The position numbers and the translations under genes were made by a program. Below are positions 22,243 to 33,720 of a stretch of 64,000 nucleotides of DNA, one piece after another (the first letter of the stretch is position 1; each line of letters begins with the position of its first letter). The stretch is from Labyrinthula sp. Ha (lineage: Eukaryota; Sar; Bigyra; Labyrinthulida; Labyrinthulaceae): contig JAALGZ010000001.1 in assembly GCA_015227615.1 (NCBI GenBank), forward strand, positions 3,100,001 through 3,164,000, in the 5' to 3' direction. Under the pieces are notes generated by a model. It did no database searches. It was not told the DNA's origin and saw only the letters and a list, made by a program, of their open reading frames with translations.

Positions 22243-25200
22243 AGAGCAGGCTTAAATTTATATACAATGGATAAATAATAGTTGACCGACCTGTAGAATA
22301 AGTACTTAACTAAGGAAAAGAGATAGAGGAGAATGGAAATGTTATGTAAAATGTCAGAGCAACTAAAAAGGTTTAGGTCGAATATCTCTTGGCCTACTTT
22401 TTAAAATTAAGAATATCTTTTAAGAATATATATGGTATTGTTCCTCTTCAATTAATCACCATAAATAGAAACACTGTCGATATGGCGATGCAACATGCAA
22501 ACTACCTCTCGTAATTGGACCTCAACATATGTGCCAGAGGTTAACCAACTGGCATATCTTAACCCTTACTATAGGAAACTACATATTTCTTATTTTCATC
22601 TAAAAAAAGCATATAGCTAGTGTGTAAGCCGTCGATGCTACATGCCAATGTCAAAATCAAGGGTATCAACATCTGGAAAGCAAGATGGTGCAGCGTAGTA
22701 CGCACTCAGCGTAAATTATCCAGACGCTCGGTTTCAATATCTATAACAAGTTAACCAATAATTCCCGGCTAAGTAAAACAAGATATGAAATTTTCAGAGA
22801 GTATATATTCTAATTAACTTTGAGCATATTATTTACGAAGTGATCTACGATTCTTCATGGACATTAATTCACGAGCAATAGATTAACCACAAAAATCAAA
22901 AGAAACTAGGATTGACAGAAACTTTACCCGATAAAAATTCAAAGCCTTAGGCTCTTCTTAATCAATTTTTATAATATTTGGGGAAATTTTTCCTCTAATC
23001 CTTGTCAATAGGTAATCTATCTTCTAGCTCTTATTCTGGGATAACCTCACGAGTTCCAATAGAAGCAACAAGAGGATATATTTCATAGTTGTAATGACAG
23101 TCCAAAGAAAAATTCAAAGTCGCATCATCCTGGTTGCATAGTAAATTGAATTGGTTAACCAATTAAGAAAACATTGTAGAAATTAGGTTGATTTCCTTCG
23201 AGCAAGGATTCATCTTTCACAGTAAAGAATCATTGGTTCCATGCTACAGGAAACTTATATATTAGAAATAATAATCAGCAGCGACTTAACAGGTATTTAT
23301 CATCTCTAAAAATATACTTAATTTCTAAATGGATATTAACTTCAGTTCGCTAAATCTAAGCGATGATGTTAGAGGAGGTTTGTAAATAGATCTAGCAAGA
23401 ACTTAGACTAAGTTCAGAATGAGCTGTTATAATTCTATAACCCTTTTCATGATGCTATTAGCCTAATATTTCTCTATTTACCATTCCATGAATTCATAAA
23501 TAAAATCTTCAATACTCTCAAATTTTAGAACAAGCATGCGCAACTCGCTTTTGCAACTCTTCTCTTGTAATTGCTGAGGAAGAAAACTTAATCTGAGTTT
23601 AATCATGCAATTATATCAACATATATTTGGGTTTCCAAGGAAGTAAAATAAGCTAACTAATTGAACAATAAAGAGTCATATTTCTTCATAATCTTGATAA
23701 GCAGAAGCTCTTTCCTTATTTTACCATGTTTGCTAAGAAACGTTGGTTATTCTATGTACTCATAAATCGAAATCATTCTACACCTGTTTGCTGGTTTAGC
23801 AAGAGATTCTGTATATATAATGAAGCGTTACTAGATTTTAGAAGTATGATTGATTAAGAAACCTTTTCCGGTATATCATAATTCCCTTCAGGATGCATGG
23901 AAGTTAAATCAGGTAATATTGACTTTGCTTAGCCGTTGAAATCAATATTCTTATGATTCCATTCTAAGGCCTTGCTATCCATATACAGCCTTTTCTCACG
24001 TCGGAACTAAGTGCTTTAGCTACAATATCCATCTTAAATCTATTATTTTGCCGACAAAAAGATATGCAAAAAGATTTCTTGTTGCGTATTTGAGAACTAG
24101 TATTGTCGTGCAAAAGCTGACAAAGACCAGTCTCAATGGTGGAGGGGGGGGATAAATTTCAGATCATAAATGTTCAACGCAAGACTATTTTAGAAGAGTA
24201 TTATAATAAAATTTAAGGTTTTGGTGCAAATTCTAATCCTCGGATGCGCTTGTATCCCAGCTGTAGAATATAAGTTTGTTTAACACAGTATCTAGGCCGG
24301 TAGCACCCTGTTAAAACTATGGCATTAAGTAAAAAATCCCTGTGTTTGCAAAATTTTCGCGTAGAGCAATACTTGACATATATGCGATTACTTGATAATT
24401 GCTTGCTTTCTAAGAAAGACACTGAAATTTGCCGCTTAGAGAAAACTTTTCTTTGGAATGGAAGGTTTCTTCCACCAAGCTGTGTACTTAGATTTACACA
24501 CAGAGCTTAACTCAATTCCCTATCTATGTTAACTACCCTGCAGAAACTGTAGCAGGTAGGAATTTATGGCGGTGACCATAAACAAGGTTTCTTAGATTCA
24601 AACATAGAGTAATCTAATCTACGTAATAAACCAACTGATTTATGAAGTCGATTACCATCATTTGTTATCTCAATGGTAAATGAATCTAGGCAAAGTTACT
24701 ATTCTTGAGATACAGAAAATATAATTGAATCTACTTACCCTGGTGAACACATATAATTTGTTAGATTAACTTGCTGTCACTATTGAATCCAAAACATTAA
24801 TTGTCGCAAAGCCGATAAAGCTAGTTTCCCAGAATCATATCACTTCTTTGATTTTTAGCTGGATTGGTTTGGATTTGTATTTTTCAAAGAAGCCTGCTTT
24901 ATTCGTTTTACATAGAAAAAATTAATAGTTTGTATACTCCTAGACGAGCTAAGTTTGTGTATCTTCATCCCTCGTTATGCTTATGGTGCCTTTTCAGAAG
25001 AGCTCCATCATTTCCACACACGGTTTCACTCGATTAATAGCACAGCTCCCAAGTATTGGGTAAAATAGTATCCCACTTACAAATATCTTCTTCAATTTAT
25101 CCATTGTGTACACTCAACTTAGGGTTTATTTTTCTCTCTATATAAAGTAGTTTTGGTTGATCTATTGTAGAAATGTCTTACTTGAAGATAGACTTGCTTT

Positions 25201-26760
25201 GTGGGACTGTGTTGGCCATTGGAAGGAGGGGGCAATAAAAGATAGTTGCTGTGCAAAGAAGTATTTCTTAGTGGTGGTCTTCTTTCAACTTTTTAATCCC
25301 TTTCTTGCTAAGCAGTTTTGCCATGAGAGTTATTGTATAAAGAGATGGATGGTCAAAGATTTAATTGATCGAGAATTCAGATACTACATTAAAATATCCA
25401 GTTTATATGAAAGACAACTCGATCACCCGTGGATATGTGATAGTTAATATAGATATTAAAACTATTAAGTTATTAGTCAGGTCACTTACACGGATTTTGT
25501 ACATTAGAAAACGTACTAGCTACGCTATCCAAGAAAAGAATTCCTGAAGCACAATAAGTTTAAAGACATTTACATGAAAACACCAGTCCTCTCGACCCAT
25601 AAGTAAATAAAAAAGTGTATTAACTACTCTGAAGGGGATTCAAATCTTGAAACAAGTTTAACTGGCTAAATAAATTAAATAGGTTAAATCTTAAAAATAA
25701 AGTTAAAATATCTAGCTGAGGTAAATATCTACACCAGCCCAAACCTCAAGCTAAATGAGCTTATATGAAGTAAAGCGAGGAAACCTAAGGCTGCGCAATA
25801 CTCCAGAAGAGCTATCAAAGCTTTATTCAACATTTCATTCTATTTATTTCAAACTGAATTATACTAGAACAAGTTACCATACTCTCCATAAACTAGACAG
25901 TAGTTGATAAGATCTTTGAATAAACCCCTTGATCTCCTAAGCTATTCCCCCCAGTTCTTATACTTTGTTTGTGAAGGGGAGTAAGCTCTGCCCTACACAG
26001 AGCTTTATTCCATGATTTAGGAAAAAATATTCTTTGTTGGTTCTAAATACTTGATTTAGGTTTAGGTAGTCATGAAATACCGATATTATGTAATATAATT
26101 CTTCTTTCATTAACGAATCTTTCTTTTTTAATAACAAAGGAAGTGAGAACTATTGCCACATTAGAGAGGCTTGATCTACACCAACAATAAAAAAGCAACA
26201 AGAGTAACTAAAAACTACTCTAAGACATTAAGAATATTTTCAAGAGGGGATAAATGAAGTTTTAATTCTGCTGAAATGATCTCTTCTTTTTGAATGTTCC
26301 AAACAGAGTGAGACCAATCGGCTAAAACCTCTGGGATTCCTCTAAATCCTTGAAAAAACGGGTGGAACAAAGAAAATGAATAAATGGTTATTATTTTGAA
26401 ACGGATAGAAGAATGAACTTTATTTATATTTGATAACTATTTGTGCAGAAAGTTTAGCTCAAGAACTAGAGGACTTTCATGGCTTGCATAAGTAGATGCT
26501 TCATTTTCCTCATTTTATCTTGAAAACAATTGAGTTGAGAACAATTTGCAGGCTTTTCCAAGACTGATAAGTTTCTTGCATTCCTTTTCCCTTATCACAT
26601 TAATTGATGGGTCATTATATTTTCCTTATCATATCTCTTGAGTGTGCACTCTCTTCTTTGCGTAAAGACGGTGTTAATAAGATTCTTATATGCGAGGTTT
26701 ACGGTATATTTTTATTTATGTCTAAAAAGGACATGAAAGCTCTCAATAGTTTTGATATGA
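22243..26760. other. gene-poor region
   Basis: About 4.5 kb without a recognisable gene. Local curiosities are a short hairpin at about 22532-22555 (GCCAG...CTGGC around AGGTTAACCAA), a run of eight G at about 24145, and a palindromic AATTGGTTAACCAATT near 23149. None is tied to a known feature. Confidence 0.5.
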
Positions 26761-26763
26761 TTT

Positions 26764-27792
26764 GTGCAGACATCGGGGACACAAATTAAAACCAAAAGAG
26801 CTCATTCGTTTCCTATCTATACTATGTTTGTCGCCGAAGTTTTCGAGTGGATAATATCTTTCTCCTATCTGTATTCAGGAAACAGTGAAATAAACTTTTG
26901 TAAAGAACCCTGGGCTCTTTTCCTTGGAGCTCTTTTCATTCTTAGTGGAACATTAAACTACATTGTTGTATTAAATGATGTTGCAAAGATTCTCTGCCAA
27001 AACCAAGTGAAAAAGCTTTACCAATTTGAAACCGACCAAGACTTTTCGAGGAAAAACCCCATAATAAGTATCAACTCCATCAACACAATCCAAGATCCAT
27101 TACGTAAGACTTTCTACATAAGCTCAAGTGGTTCTGCTACGTTTACATTTCTCTTAGGAACCATTTTTTGTTCAATACCAGTTCAAATAAAGGGTGAACA
27201 TTCTGCGAGAGTTCTCCAAAACTTTAGTCTTTTCTTTGGGTTTTCCTTAGCTTGTTTGTGCGATATTTTGGAAAGAAACAAACTGCTACCGGAAAAAAGT
27301 ACTCTTGTTTCCTTGACGTTTGCTTTTATTAACGAGTTGATTATGCTTTTTAGTGGACTCTCTAATCCTAAACTTGATTTTGGGATAGTCTTGAAGAACA
27401 GATTTTCCTGGTTCTTAATTACTTCCCTCTTTTGTTTGATTAGCATGCAGCTCGTGTATGGACTGAAGTGGAACGGAAGTTTAGGATTGAAGATCAGTAT
27501 CTATTTTGGATATTATCTTCATGGCAGCATCTGGATTCTTCGCTTCGTGACCTTGAATTTTGTAGTTACCGAACCAGGCATAAACGAGAACACAGAACTA
27601 TTAATGCTACACCTGAAGATAAGCCAAGTCATGTTTGGCTCATTGTTCATTTTCTTCGTAATGTATCTGGCGGCAATAAATTATGCTAAATTTTTACAGA
27701 AAAGTGTAAAAAAAAAATTCCAGTCTCAAGAGAAATTATGTGCAGATGATAATGTCAACTCAAAAATGTTATTAAACCAGTTATTTGTGTAA
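26764..27792 (+). CDS. polytopic membrane protein, about eight spans, family uncertain
   Basis: The long open frame begins without an ATG (first codons follow TTTGTGCAG, which could be a splice acceptor); the first in-frame ATG is at 26824. An upstream exon with ATG at 26607 (MGHYIFLIISLE) is possible, but the donor could not be fixed. The protein has roughly eight hydrophobic segments and a basic, polar C-terminal tail. A weak resemblance to TMEM45/DUF716 (Gly-His start, His-Gly in a late span) is noted but not convincing. It converges with the DONSON-like gene, whose stop lies 10 bp away. Confidence 0.55.
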   Translation: MQTSGTQIKTKRAHSFPIYTMFVAEVFEWIISFSYLYSGNSEINFCKEPWALFLGALFILSGTLNYIVVLNDVAKILCQNQVKKLYQFETDQDFSRKNPIISINSINTIQDPLRKTFYISSSGSATFTFLLGTIFCSIPVQIKGEHSARVLQNFSLFFGFSLACLCDILERNKLLPEKSTLVSLTFAFINELIMLFSGLSNPKLDFGIVLKNRFSWFLITSLFCLISMQLVYGLKWNGSLGLKISIYFGYYLHGSIWILRFVTLNFVVTEPGINENTELLMLHLKISQVMFGSLFIFFVMYLAAINYAKFLQKSVKKKFQSQEKLCADDNVNSKMLLNQLFV

Positions 27793-27802
27793 AGAGAAAT
27801 TC

Positions 27803-29239
27803 TTAAGAAACTGTTTTTGTTTTGATCTCTACGCTGAAGTCACCCTCCTTCACTTTGATTTTAGAGGACTTTAAAGTTAACCCGGATATTACAAGATTTG
27901 TAACAGTGTCTTTCGCATCAGCAATTCGTGATCTTGTTCTCATTTTGTTTAGCGGTAGAGATATATCTAAGTAATCAAAGGAACCGGTGACCTTAGTAAT
28001 TCTTTCTTCATTTAACTCGGGTTCGAGAGCTTTTGCGAACCGGGCAAACCATTTTAGATTACAAGGCAATGTCTCTTTCGTTGTGAACATCAATTCTTTG
28101 TTTGAGGTCAGTTTTTGGGTAGCTTCTAGAAACATGTCCATAGACTTCACCGTACAAAGAGGAAATTGATTCTCTGCTAGTATTGTGGGCAACCTTTCAG
28201 GTCTTGCTGAACTATCTAAATACAGGTTTAAGAGAGCGCTAACAAATAGTTGCACATTAAAAGAATCTTTAATGGAAATACAATGCTTTGCTAGCTGGGA
28301 AGAGCCATTGTCTACATTTTCTTTGCTTGCAATTTTTGTATAGTTTGACAAATGAGCTGTGGTTGTGGTGAAACTAGAAGCGTGAAAACTTTTCAATTCC
28401 GCCAAGAAATCTGTATCCTCATTTTTGAAATCCTTAATGTCCAAATCATCAAATTTAGATTCAGTTTTATCAATATTTTCGCTGTCATACTAAAATAAGA
28501 ATAAAAAATATTTTACATCGATCTTCCATGTTTTTATTAGGTTTAACAGGCGAGTTGAAGAGCAACTCATTAAACAAATATTCGTCTCCTTGTTTTTTTC
28601 AAAGAGAAGAAGATAATCAGTGTCTTGTAGATAAAACTTAGAGCGCTCTTTCTTGCAATGACAGTTATAGCAACTGCGAAATGCCAAGAAAAACTCTTTG
28701 AGGCAGTCCTGAATAGCTTGGACCATCTTCGTGTTTTTCTTGCTCATCAAGGCTGTCTCCGTCACATATTTTTTACAAGATTTTATATCCGTGGCCGTTA
28801 ACATGGTCTTTTCAGAAACAAAAAAAATTTCTCTTTTTGTCATTGTTTCTTTTCCTTTAGGATTGGACATGAAATACTGTGAAATTGTGTCTAATGTTTT
28901 ACTCTAACCAAAATAGAAAAGAAAAAAAATACCTCCCATGTATAAATAATCCATGAAGTCATGAGTTTATCAATCTTTTGCAAAAGCTTTCTTCTATTTT
29001 CCTTGGTGGAAATCTTTATGCTCAGGGAAATTGAACTGGCTAATGATACGTCTTGAATTTGTTCCAGTTCATTCAGATTGATTGCTGTTGTTTCTTTGAG
29101 CTTATCTAATATATTCTTATTATCCTTGCGATGAATTTTTGTTTCATTCTTCTTGAATTTGTTGAAGAAATTAGCATAGCTCTTTCCTATGTAGTCATTT
29201 TGCATGACAAGAAGTACCCTTCGATTCTGAATTGAACAT
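27803..29239 (-). CDS. DONSON-like replication factor, 4 exons
   Basis: Exons 29239-29218, 29186-28933, 28903-28517 and 28489-27803 join across GT-AG introns of 31, 29 and 27 nt into 449 residues without a stop. Features that recall DONSON (which helps assemble and protect the CMG replicative helicase in animals and plants): a central Phe-Arg-Ser-Cys-Tyr segment followed by a Tyr-x-x-Asp-Thr-Asp-Tyr-Leu-Leu-Leu-Phe strand, and a later LYLDS...RPERLPTILAENQFPLCTVKSM stretch like the Leu-Pro-x-x-Leu-Ala-x-x-x-Phe region of the family. The N-terminus is Lys-rich. The frame is still open upstream of 29239 into a basic stretch, so the true start may lie further out. The identification is by motif memory and moderately sure; the exon structure is firmer. 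Confidence 0.6.
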
Positions 29240-29408
29240 TCCTAGTTCGTAAGAGTCCAACCTTTGAATATTCTTATTACTATCGCTACGTTTTCGCTTT
29301 GCATTTTGTTTTTTCTTTGCATCTGTCACCTAATTATCACTTGTATTAAAATTTAAAGACCATTCTACAATTTTTGCCTTGCAGTTCTTCAACCGTTAAA
29401 ACTGGAAT

Positions 29409-30476
29409 ATGAAAAGAAAATTTGTTGACAAACACAACTTAACGGCCAAGAATCGAATTGCAGATGAAAATGAAGAAAAAATGACTAATGAAATCAAGGA
29501 GAATACAAAACTGCAGATAAATAACATATATAGAAAGCGAACTCGATATAAGCTAAATAAATTGAAAAGACCTTTTCCTAACTCCAATATAGAAGCATTT
29601 GTGCGTGCAATTGAGGTGGAGCTTTGCTCAGAATATGCACCTTCTTATTCCAGACTAAATGCAACTCTTGTAAGAATGCTTAAGTTAAGCGGGAAAACTG
29701 TGGATCATATTTTGAAGGAGTCTCTCACCACCTTCTACATGCTTTTTCTAGGCAGTTCTAAGAGCATCCAGAAGTACTTCCAAGATGATTTGGAGGGTTC
29801 CAAAGAAATATCTAGTAGCCAAAAGATAACTGAAGTGTTTTATGAGTCTCTTTCTCAACAAGGAAATGCTTCTGGAAGTGTTACCGAGTCTGCAAAATCT
29901 AAGGTAGATAAGAACATAATTAACCTTGAGTTGTCTAACTCTGTGACGATGAACTCAAGAAACGTTTATATAAGCACTAACCTTCAGAAACGGGAGGGTA
30001 CTGAGAGCAGTTATGTAATAAGCAATGAAGAGATTCGAACCTTTGTTCCAGATCTTATGGGATTTTCAAGCTCAGCAGAAAGCCGTTTGCGCAGAACAGG
30101 TTCTTGGGGCGAAAAATTAGTATACTCATATTTAAAGAAGAAGCACGAGATTTCAGAGGCGTCAGCTAAAGCAATTTGGGTGAATGAAATCAAAGAATCT
30201 CTGCATCCGTATGATATAAGAATTATCTATGGCAGTGAAAACAATTTATCGCAAACACACTTTATAGAAGTTAAGTCTACTGTGTCTCCAGATAAGAATG
30301 TTTTCGAATTCTCAAAAGAAGAACTTGATTTTATGTCTTCTCGAGGGGGAAAGATAAAATATTCCATCTACAGAGTTTTTAACAGTGGGAATTTAGAAAA
30401 AGTTTGGATACGAGTGTTAGATAACCCTATGGATATGCTAAACTCGAGAAGAATTAACCTTTGTTTGGCCATATGA
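29409..30476 (+). CDS. NOV-domain (DUF3883) protein, PD-(D/E)XK-like
   Basis: 355 residues. The N-terminal 200 are basic and helical with no recognised domain. The C-terminal 130 form the domain found at the end of plant NO VEIN and in many bacterial defence proteins: GSWGEKLVYSYLKKK (Glu235), AIWVNEIKESLHPYDIRI (Asp269), FIEVKSTVS (Glu287, Lys289) and a final YSIYRVFN strand. Glu...Asp...Glu-x-Lys is the catalytic pattern of PD-(D/E)XK nucleases and is intact here. Function in eukaryotes is poorly known; nuclease activity is inference. It is divergent from the DONSON-like gene (169 bp) and convergent with the VOC gene (9 bp). An AACCGTTAAAAC element sits just upstream of the ATG. Confidence 0.82.
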   Translation: MKRKFVDKHNLTAKNRIADENEEKMTNEIKENTKLQINNIYRKRTRYKLNKLKRPFPNSNIEAFVRAIEVELCSEYAPSYSRLNATLVRMLKLSGKTVDHILKESLTTFYMLFLGSSKSIQKYFQDDLEGSKEISSSQKITEVFYESLSQQGNASGSVTESAKSKVDKNIINLELSNSVTMNSRNVYISTNLQKREGTESSYVISNEEIRTFVPDLMGFSSSAESRLRRTGSWGEKLVYSYLKKKHEISEASAKAIWVNEIKESLHPYDIRIIYGSENNLSQTHFIEVKSTVSPDKNVFEFSKEELDFMSSRGGKIKYSIYRVFNSGNLEKVWIRVLDNPMDMLNSRRINLCLAI

Positions 30477-30485
30477 CATTTATTT

Positions 30486-30989
30486 TTATTTCTTAGCAGC
30501 AATTACATAATCTGGTGCCTGCACCAGTTCAATAAGAACTCCTGCTCCACTTAGTGGAAAGGTATCGTTTCCTTTTGGATGAATAAAACAAACATCATGC
30601 CCGCTTGCTCCTTTTCGGATTCCTCCTGGTGTAAATCTAACACCCTTTTCCTCCAACTCAGAATAAGCGCCTGTGATATTGTCAACCCATAACCCAATAT
30701 GGTTTAAAGGTGGGATATGCACCTTAGGAGACTTGCCTGAATCTAGTGGCTCCATAAGATCTATTTCAACAGCATGAGGATCTAGGTCGTCCTTTCCAAG
30801 CAGCAGTACGTCTTCATTCACGTTTTCCTTTTCTGATTTGAAAGTCAGTTGTTTCTTCACACCAAACAAGTCGATCCACAGGTGTGCCAAGTCAGATTTC
30901 TTTTCTGCACCAATAGCTATTTGTTGAACACCAAGGACCTTGAAGGTGGATGGTCCTTTCACAGCAGAAGAAAGATATCTTGTAAACAT
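30486..30989 (-). CDS. VOC-superfamily protein (lactoylglutathione lyase-like), probably mitochondrial
   Basis: 167 residues. The first 15 (MFTRYLSSAVKGPST) look like a mitochondrial presequence. Two beta-alpha-beta-beta-beta halves follow: VLGVQQIAIGAE...LWIDLFG, and HIPPLNHIGLWVDNI...GVRFTPGGIRKGASGHDVCFIHPKG...GVLIELVQAP. This second half is nearly identical to a widespread bacterial VOC group annotated as lactoylglutathione lyase-like, related to methylmalonyl-CoA epimerase. The actual substrate is not established. Such a conserved, bacterial-looking enzyme is consistent with mitochondrial ancestry or old transfer. The start is 115 bp from the divergent cyclase gene. Confidence 0.82.
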   Translation of the reverse strand: MFTRYLSSAVKGPSTFKVLGVQQIAIGAEKKSDLAHLWIDLFGVKKQLTFKSEKENVNEDVLLLGKDDLDPHAVEIDLMEPLDSGKSPKVHIPPLNHIGLWVDNITGAYSELEEKGVRFTPGGIRKGASGHDVCFIHPKGNDTFPLSGAGVLIELVQAPDYVIAAKK

Positions 30990-31104
30990 TAAGACTTGAT
31001 TAAAAGAAAGGTCGGAATTTGAAATTCTGAAGAAAGATATTTTGGAAATGAATTTGAGATTATGAGCCGTTAAGAAGATATGATCTCAAAATATAATAAA
31101 AACC

Positions 31105-33666
31105 ATGACAAGCAAATTTGATACTTACGTTTCAGAATATGAAGAACCTGTCCCGCCGCCCTTGGGTAAAGCAACAAAGATTGCGCCGCAGAGTTCGATG
31201 ACTCCTCTTGGAGAAACATATGGAAGAAAAATAACCTTTGCACGTGCCTCAAGTATAGCAAGTTTTTCGAATCTGATGGATTTGCCTGGAAAATGGACAC
31301 CTATTTGGGTAACGCTTCTGCATGAGAAGATGCAAAGTAAACGGTGGCAATTTTTCATTGCCGGTATTACCATTTATGCTCTCTTCGGGGATGACTTGAA
31401 AATTCTGCTATTTCACCAAGAAAACGACGGTATTTTTGATGTCATGACATTAATCTGCTTTTTAATTTTTTTTTTCGAGCTAACAATCATGTCTATAATA
31501 AACGAAAATAAGTATTTGCTAGGATTTTTCTTTTGGCTCGATCTATTGGCAACTCTTAGTATGATTCCTGATATCCCTTGGATCTGGGAGCCGTTCTACA
31601 ATGTTTTAGCTCCAGCTACATCAACTCAGCAGAATTCTGATGGTGTGTCGTTGGAAAGTATACAAGGTACTTTAGTAAGTGCCAAGAGTAGTAGAATTTT
31701 GAGGGTAGTGAGGCTGGTTAGACTAGTTAGAGTCGCAAAGCTTTACGGAATATCTAAGAAGTCACAGCATGTTACAGAAAATGAATCTAATCAAGAACCT
31801 TCCGTTGTTGGTGTAAAGCTTGCTCAAAAAACGATGGAACGGGTCATTAGCTTGGTCCTTGTTATGGTTGTATTTGTCCCTTTACTTGACAGTAACTTCT
31901 ACTTCAATGCGGAGTATGGTGAGATAGCTGCTGGTCTCGTTACTCTTCATCGTGCAGCGCAAGACTTGAACGTTACCAATGAAGTCTTTGAGGGGTTTGT
32001 TCATAACACGATTCGGAAATATGGTTTAGCTCTTCACTTGTCTGTTTGTAACGAGAATGGCGGTTGTATGCGCTATAACGGGGTTAATGAAACCTTCGAG
32101 TTTCCTTTTGGAATTCACAATATATGGACGGATGATGTGGTTAGAAACATTGCCAGGCAGACAACATTTTTTGATTTTGAACACGACGCATTTTTTTTTG
32201 AGAATCCTGAAACCGGTTATAGTCCAAGTAAAGTATTTACTATATATACATCTGTTGAAAGGGTACTGGAGGATTATCGGCTCTCCGAACTTGCAATCTT
32301 GAGTAAATACGGATGCTTTGGACCTGATGAGGTTCCACAACAAATTGGTTATAATGGGAAAGCTTGCGTGACACAGCTTTATCTTGATAAGAGACGTGAG
32401 CAGCAAATGTCGTCATTACTGAATATCCTTCGAACTATTTTCATATCCTTTGTACTGCTCTTTGCTAATTGGAAGCATAACAGTGATGCGGATTCTATTG
32501 TCATAAAACCGATTCAACGCATGGTTCAGAGCATCAAACAACTAACGGAGAACCCAATGGCAACTATTCGCAAGAAGGCATATTCTTCTAGGTTTAAGGT
32601 CGATGACGAAACAGACCTGCTTGAGGAAACTATAAAAAAAGTCGGTCAACTATTACAGATTGGATTTGGAGAAGCTGGTTCTCGCATTATTGCCAAGAAC
32701 ATGAAAGTGTCTCAATCTATAAATCCTTTGGTTAACGGGGTTAAGATGCATGCAGTTTTTGGCTTCTGTGACATACGAAACTTTACAGACACTACAGAGT
32801 GTTTGCAGGAAAGGGTAATGGTCTACGTGAACAAAGTTGGGCAAATAGTACATGAGGCGACTCACCAGTTTTCTGGGGCAGCTAACAAAAACATTGGGGA
32901 TGCTTTTTTGCTTGTATGGAGAATAGAAGACAAGAAGGGAGAAGATAGTTTTGTTAACATGTGCGACAAAGCCTTGATGGCCTTTTTAAAGATTTTAGTT
33001 GACTTAAAGCGCGAAAACTCACCAGGCGGGATTCTACATTCGTATAAGTCAAATAAGCAAATTAAACGACGATTTGGAGACAACTTTAACATAAGCCTTG
33101 GAATGGGGCTACATGTTGGCTGGGCCATTGAAGGCGCCATTGGGTCCAAGTATAAGATAGACGCTTCATACTTATCTCCTAACGTCAACTTAGCAGCCCG
33201 ATTAGAGGCTGCAACTAAACAATTCAAGTCTAACTTGCTGCTGAGTGATGATTTTTATGACTACCTCTCTGCCAAAGCAAGAAACCGTTGCAGATTGATT
33301 GATAAAGTGACTGTCAAGGGAAGTGAAAAGCCCATGGGAATTTACACCTTTGACATAACAGATTTTCCACATCACTTTGCTGAATTAAAGTTTGACTCAA
33401 AAGGAAACAGGTATCAGATAGGGTTCGATTCGGTGGAGTTTTCTAACCTGCAGAAATCTCTGAAACCTGAGTTCCTAGAGCATTTCAAACGAGGTGTATC
33501 GCTTTATATGGAGGGCAACTGGGGGGAAGCCGCTGAAAGTTTGAACACTAGTTTAAACCATAAACAAGACGATGGGCCAACTATAGCACTGCTCCAAGTT
33601 TTGGCAAAACATAACAATATAGCCCCAAAAAACTGGGCGGGATACAGGGAGTTGACAGAAAAGTAG
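31105..33666 (+). CDS. voltage-sensor-linked class III adenylate cyclase
   Basis: 853 residues in one open frame. Residues 78-215 form a four-span voltage-sensor-like module: S2 with Glu125, S3 with Asp146, and an S4 with Arg197, 200, 203, 206, 209 and Lys212 at every third position. A fifth span (about 244-262) leads to a roughly 170-residue non-cytosolic domain, then a sixth span (about 433-455), a HAMP-like linker, and a class III cyclase domain (about 545-750). Metal-binding Asp556 (FCDIRNFTD) and Asp599 (NIGDAF) are present, as are Lys595 for adenine and Asn695/Arg699 for the transition state. Ser688 occupies the second purine-recognition site, which favours ATP over GTP. The C-terminus has a short TPR-like helix pair. 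Potential-gated cAMP synthesis is inferred; similar fusions are known in ciliates, apicomplexans and oomycetes. Confidence 0.88.
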   Translation: MTSKFDTYVSEYEEPVPPPLGKATKIAPQSSMTPLGETYGRKITFARASSIASFSNLMDLPGKWTPIWVTLLHEKMQSKRWQFFIAGITIYALFGDDLKILLFHQENDGIFDVMTLICFLIFFFELTIMSIINENKYLLGFFFWLDLLATLSMIPDIPWIWEPFYNVLAPATSTQQNSDGVSLESIQGTLVSAKSSRILRVVRLVRLVRVAKLYGISKKSQHVTENESNQEPSVVGVKLAQKTMERVISLVLVMVVFVPLLDSNFYFNAEYGEIAAGLVTLHRAAQDLNVTNEVFEGFVHNTIRKYGLALHLSVCNENGGCMRYNGVNETFEFPFGIHNIWTDDVVRNIARQTTFFDFEHDAFFFENPETGYSPSKVFTIYTSVERVLEDYRLSELAILSKYGCFGPDEVPQQIGYNGKACVTQLYLDKRREQQMSSLLNILRTIFISFVLLFANWKHNSDADSIVIKPIQRMVQSIKQLTENPMATIRKKAYSSRFKVDDETDLLEETIKKVGQLLQIGFGEAGSRIIAKNMKVSQSINPLVNGVKMHAVFGFCDIRNFTDTTECLQERVMVYVNKVGQIVHEATHQFSGAANKNIGDAFLLVWRIEDKKGEDSFVNMCDKALMAFLKILVDLKRENSPGGILHSYKSNKQIKRRFGDNFNISLGMGLHVGWAIEGAIGSKYKIDASYLSPNVNLAARLEAATKQFKSNLLLSDDFYDYLSAKARNRCRLIDKVTVKGSEKPMGIYTFDITDFPHHFAELKFDSKGNRYQIGFDSVEFSNLQKSLKPEFLEHFKRGVSLYMEGNWGEAAESLNTSLNHKQDDGPTIALLQVLAKHNNIAPKNWAGYRELTEK

Positions 33667-33720
33667 CTACATCAAGAAAAACTAGAGGTTGAACCATGGG
33701 GTTTAAGTGTAAGGCAGAAA

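Noticed and set aside
24140-24155. G-run as a possible quadruplex
   Set aside because: A single run of about eight G without three further G-tracts nearby cannot form a standard four-tract quadruplex.
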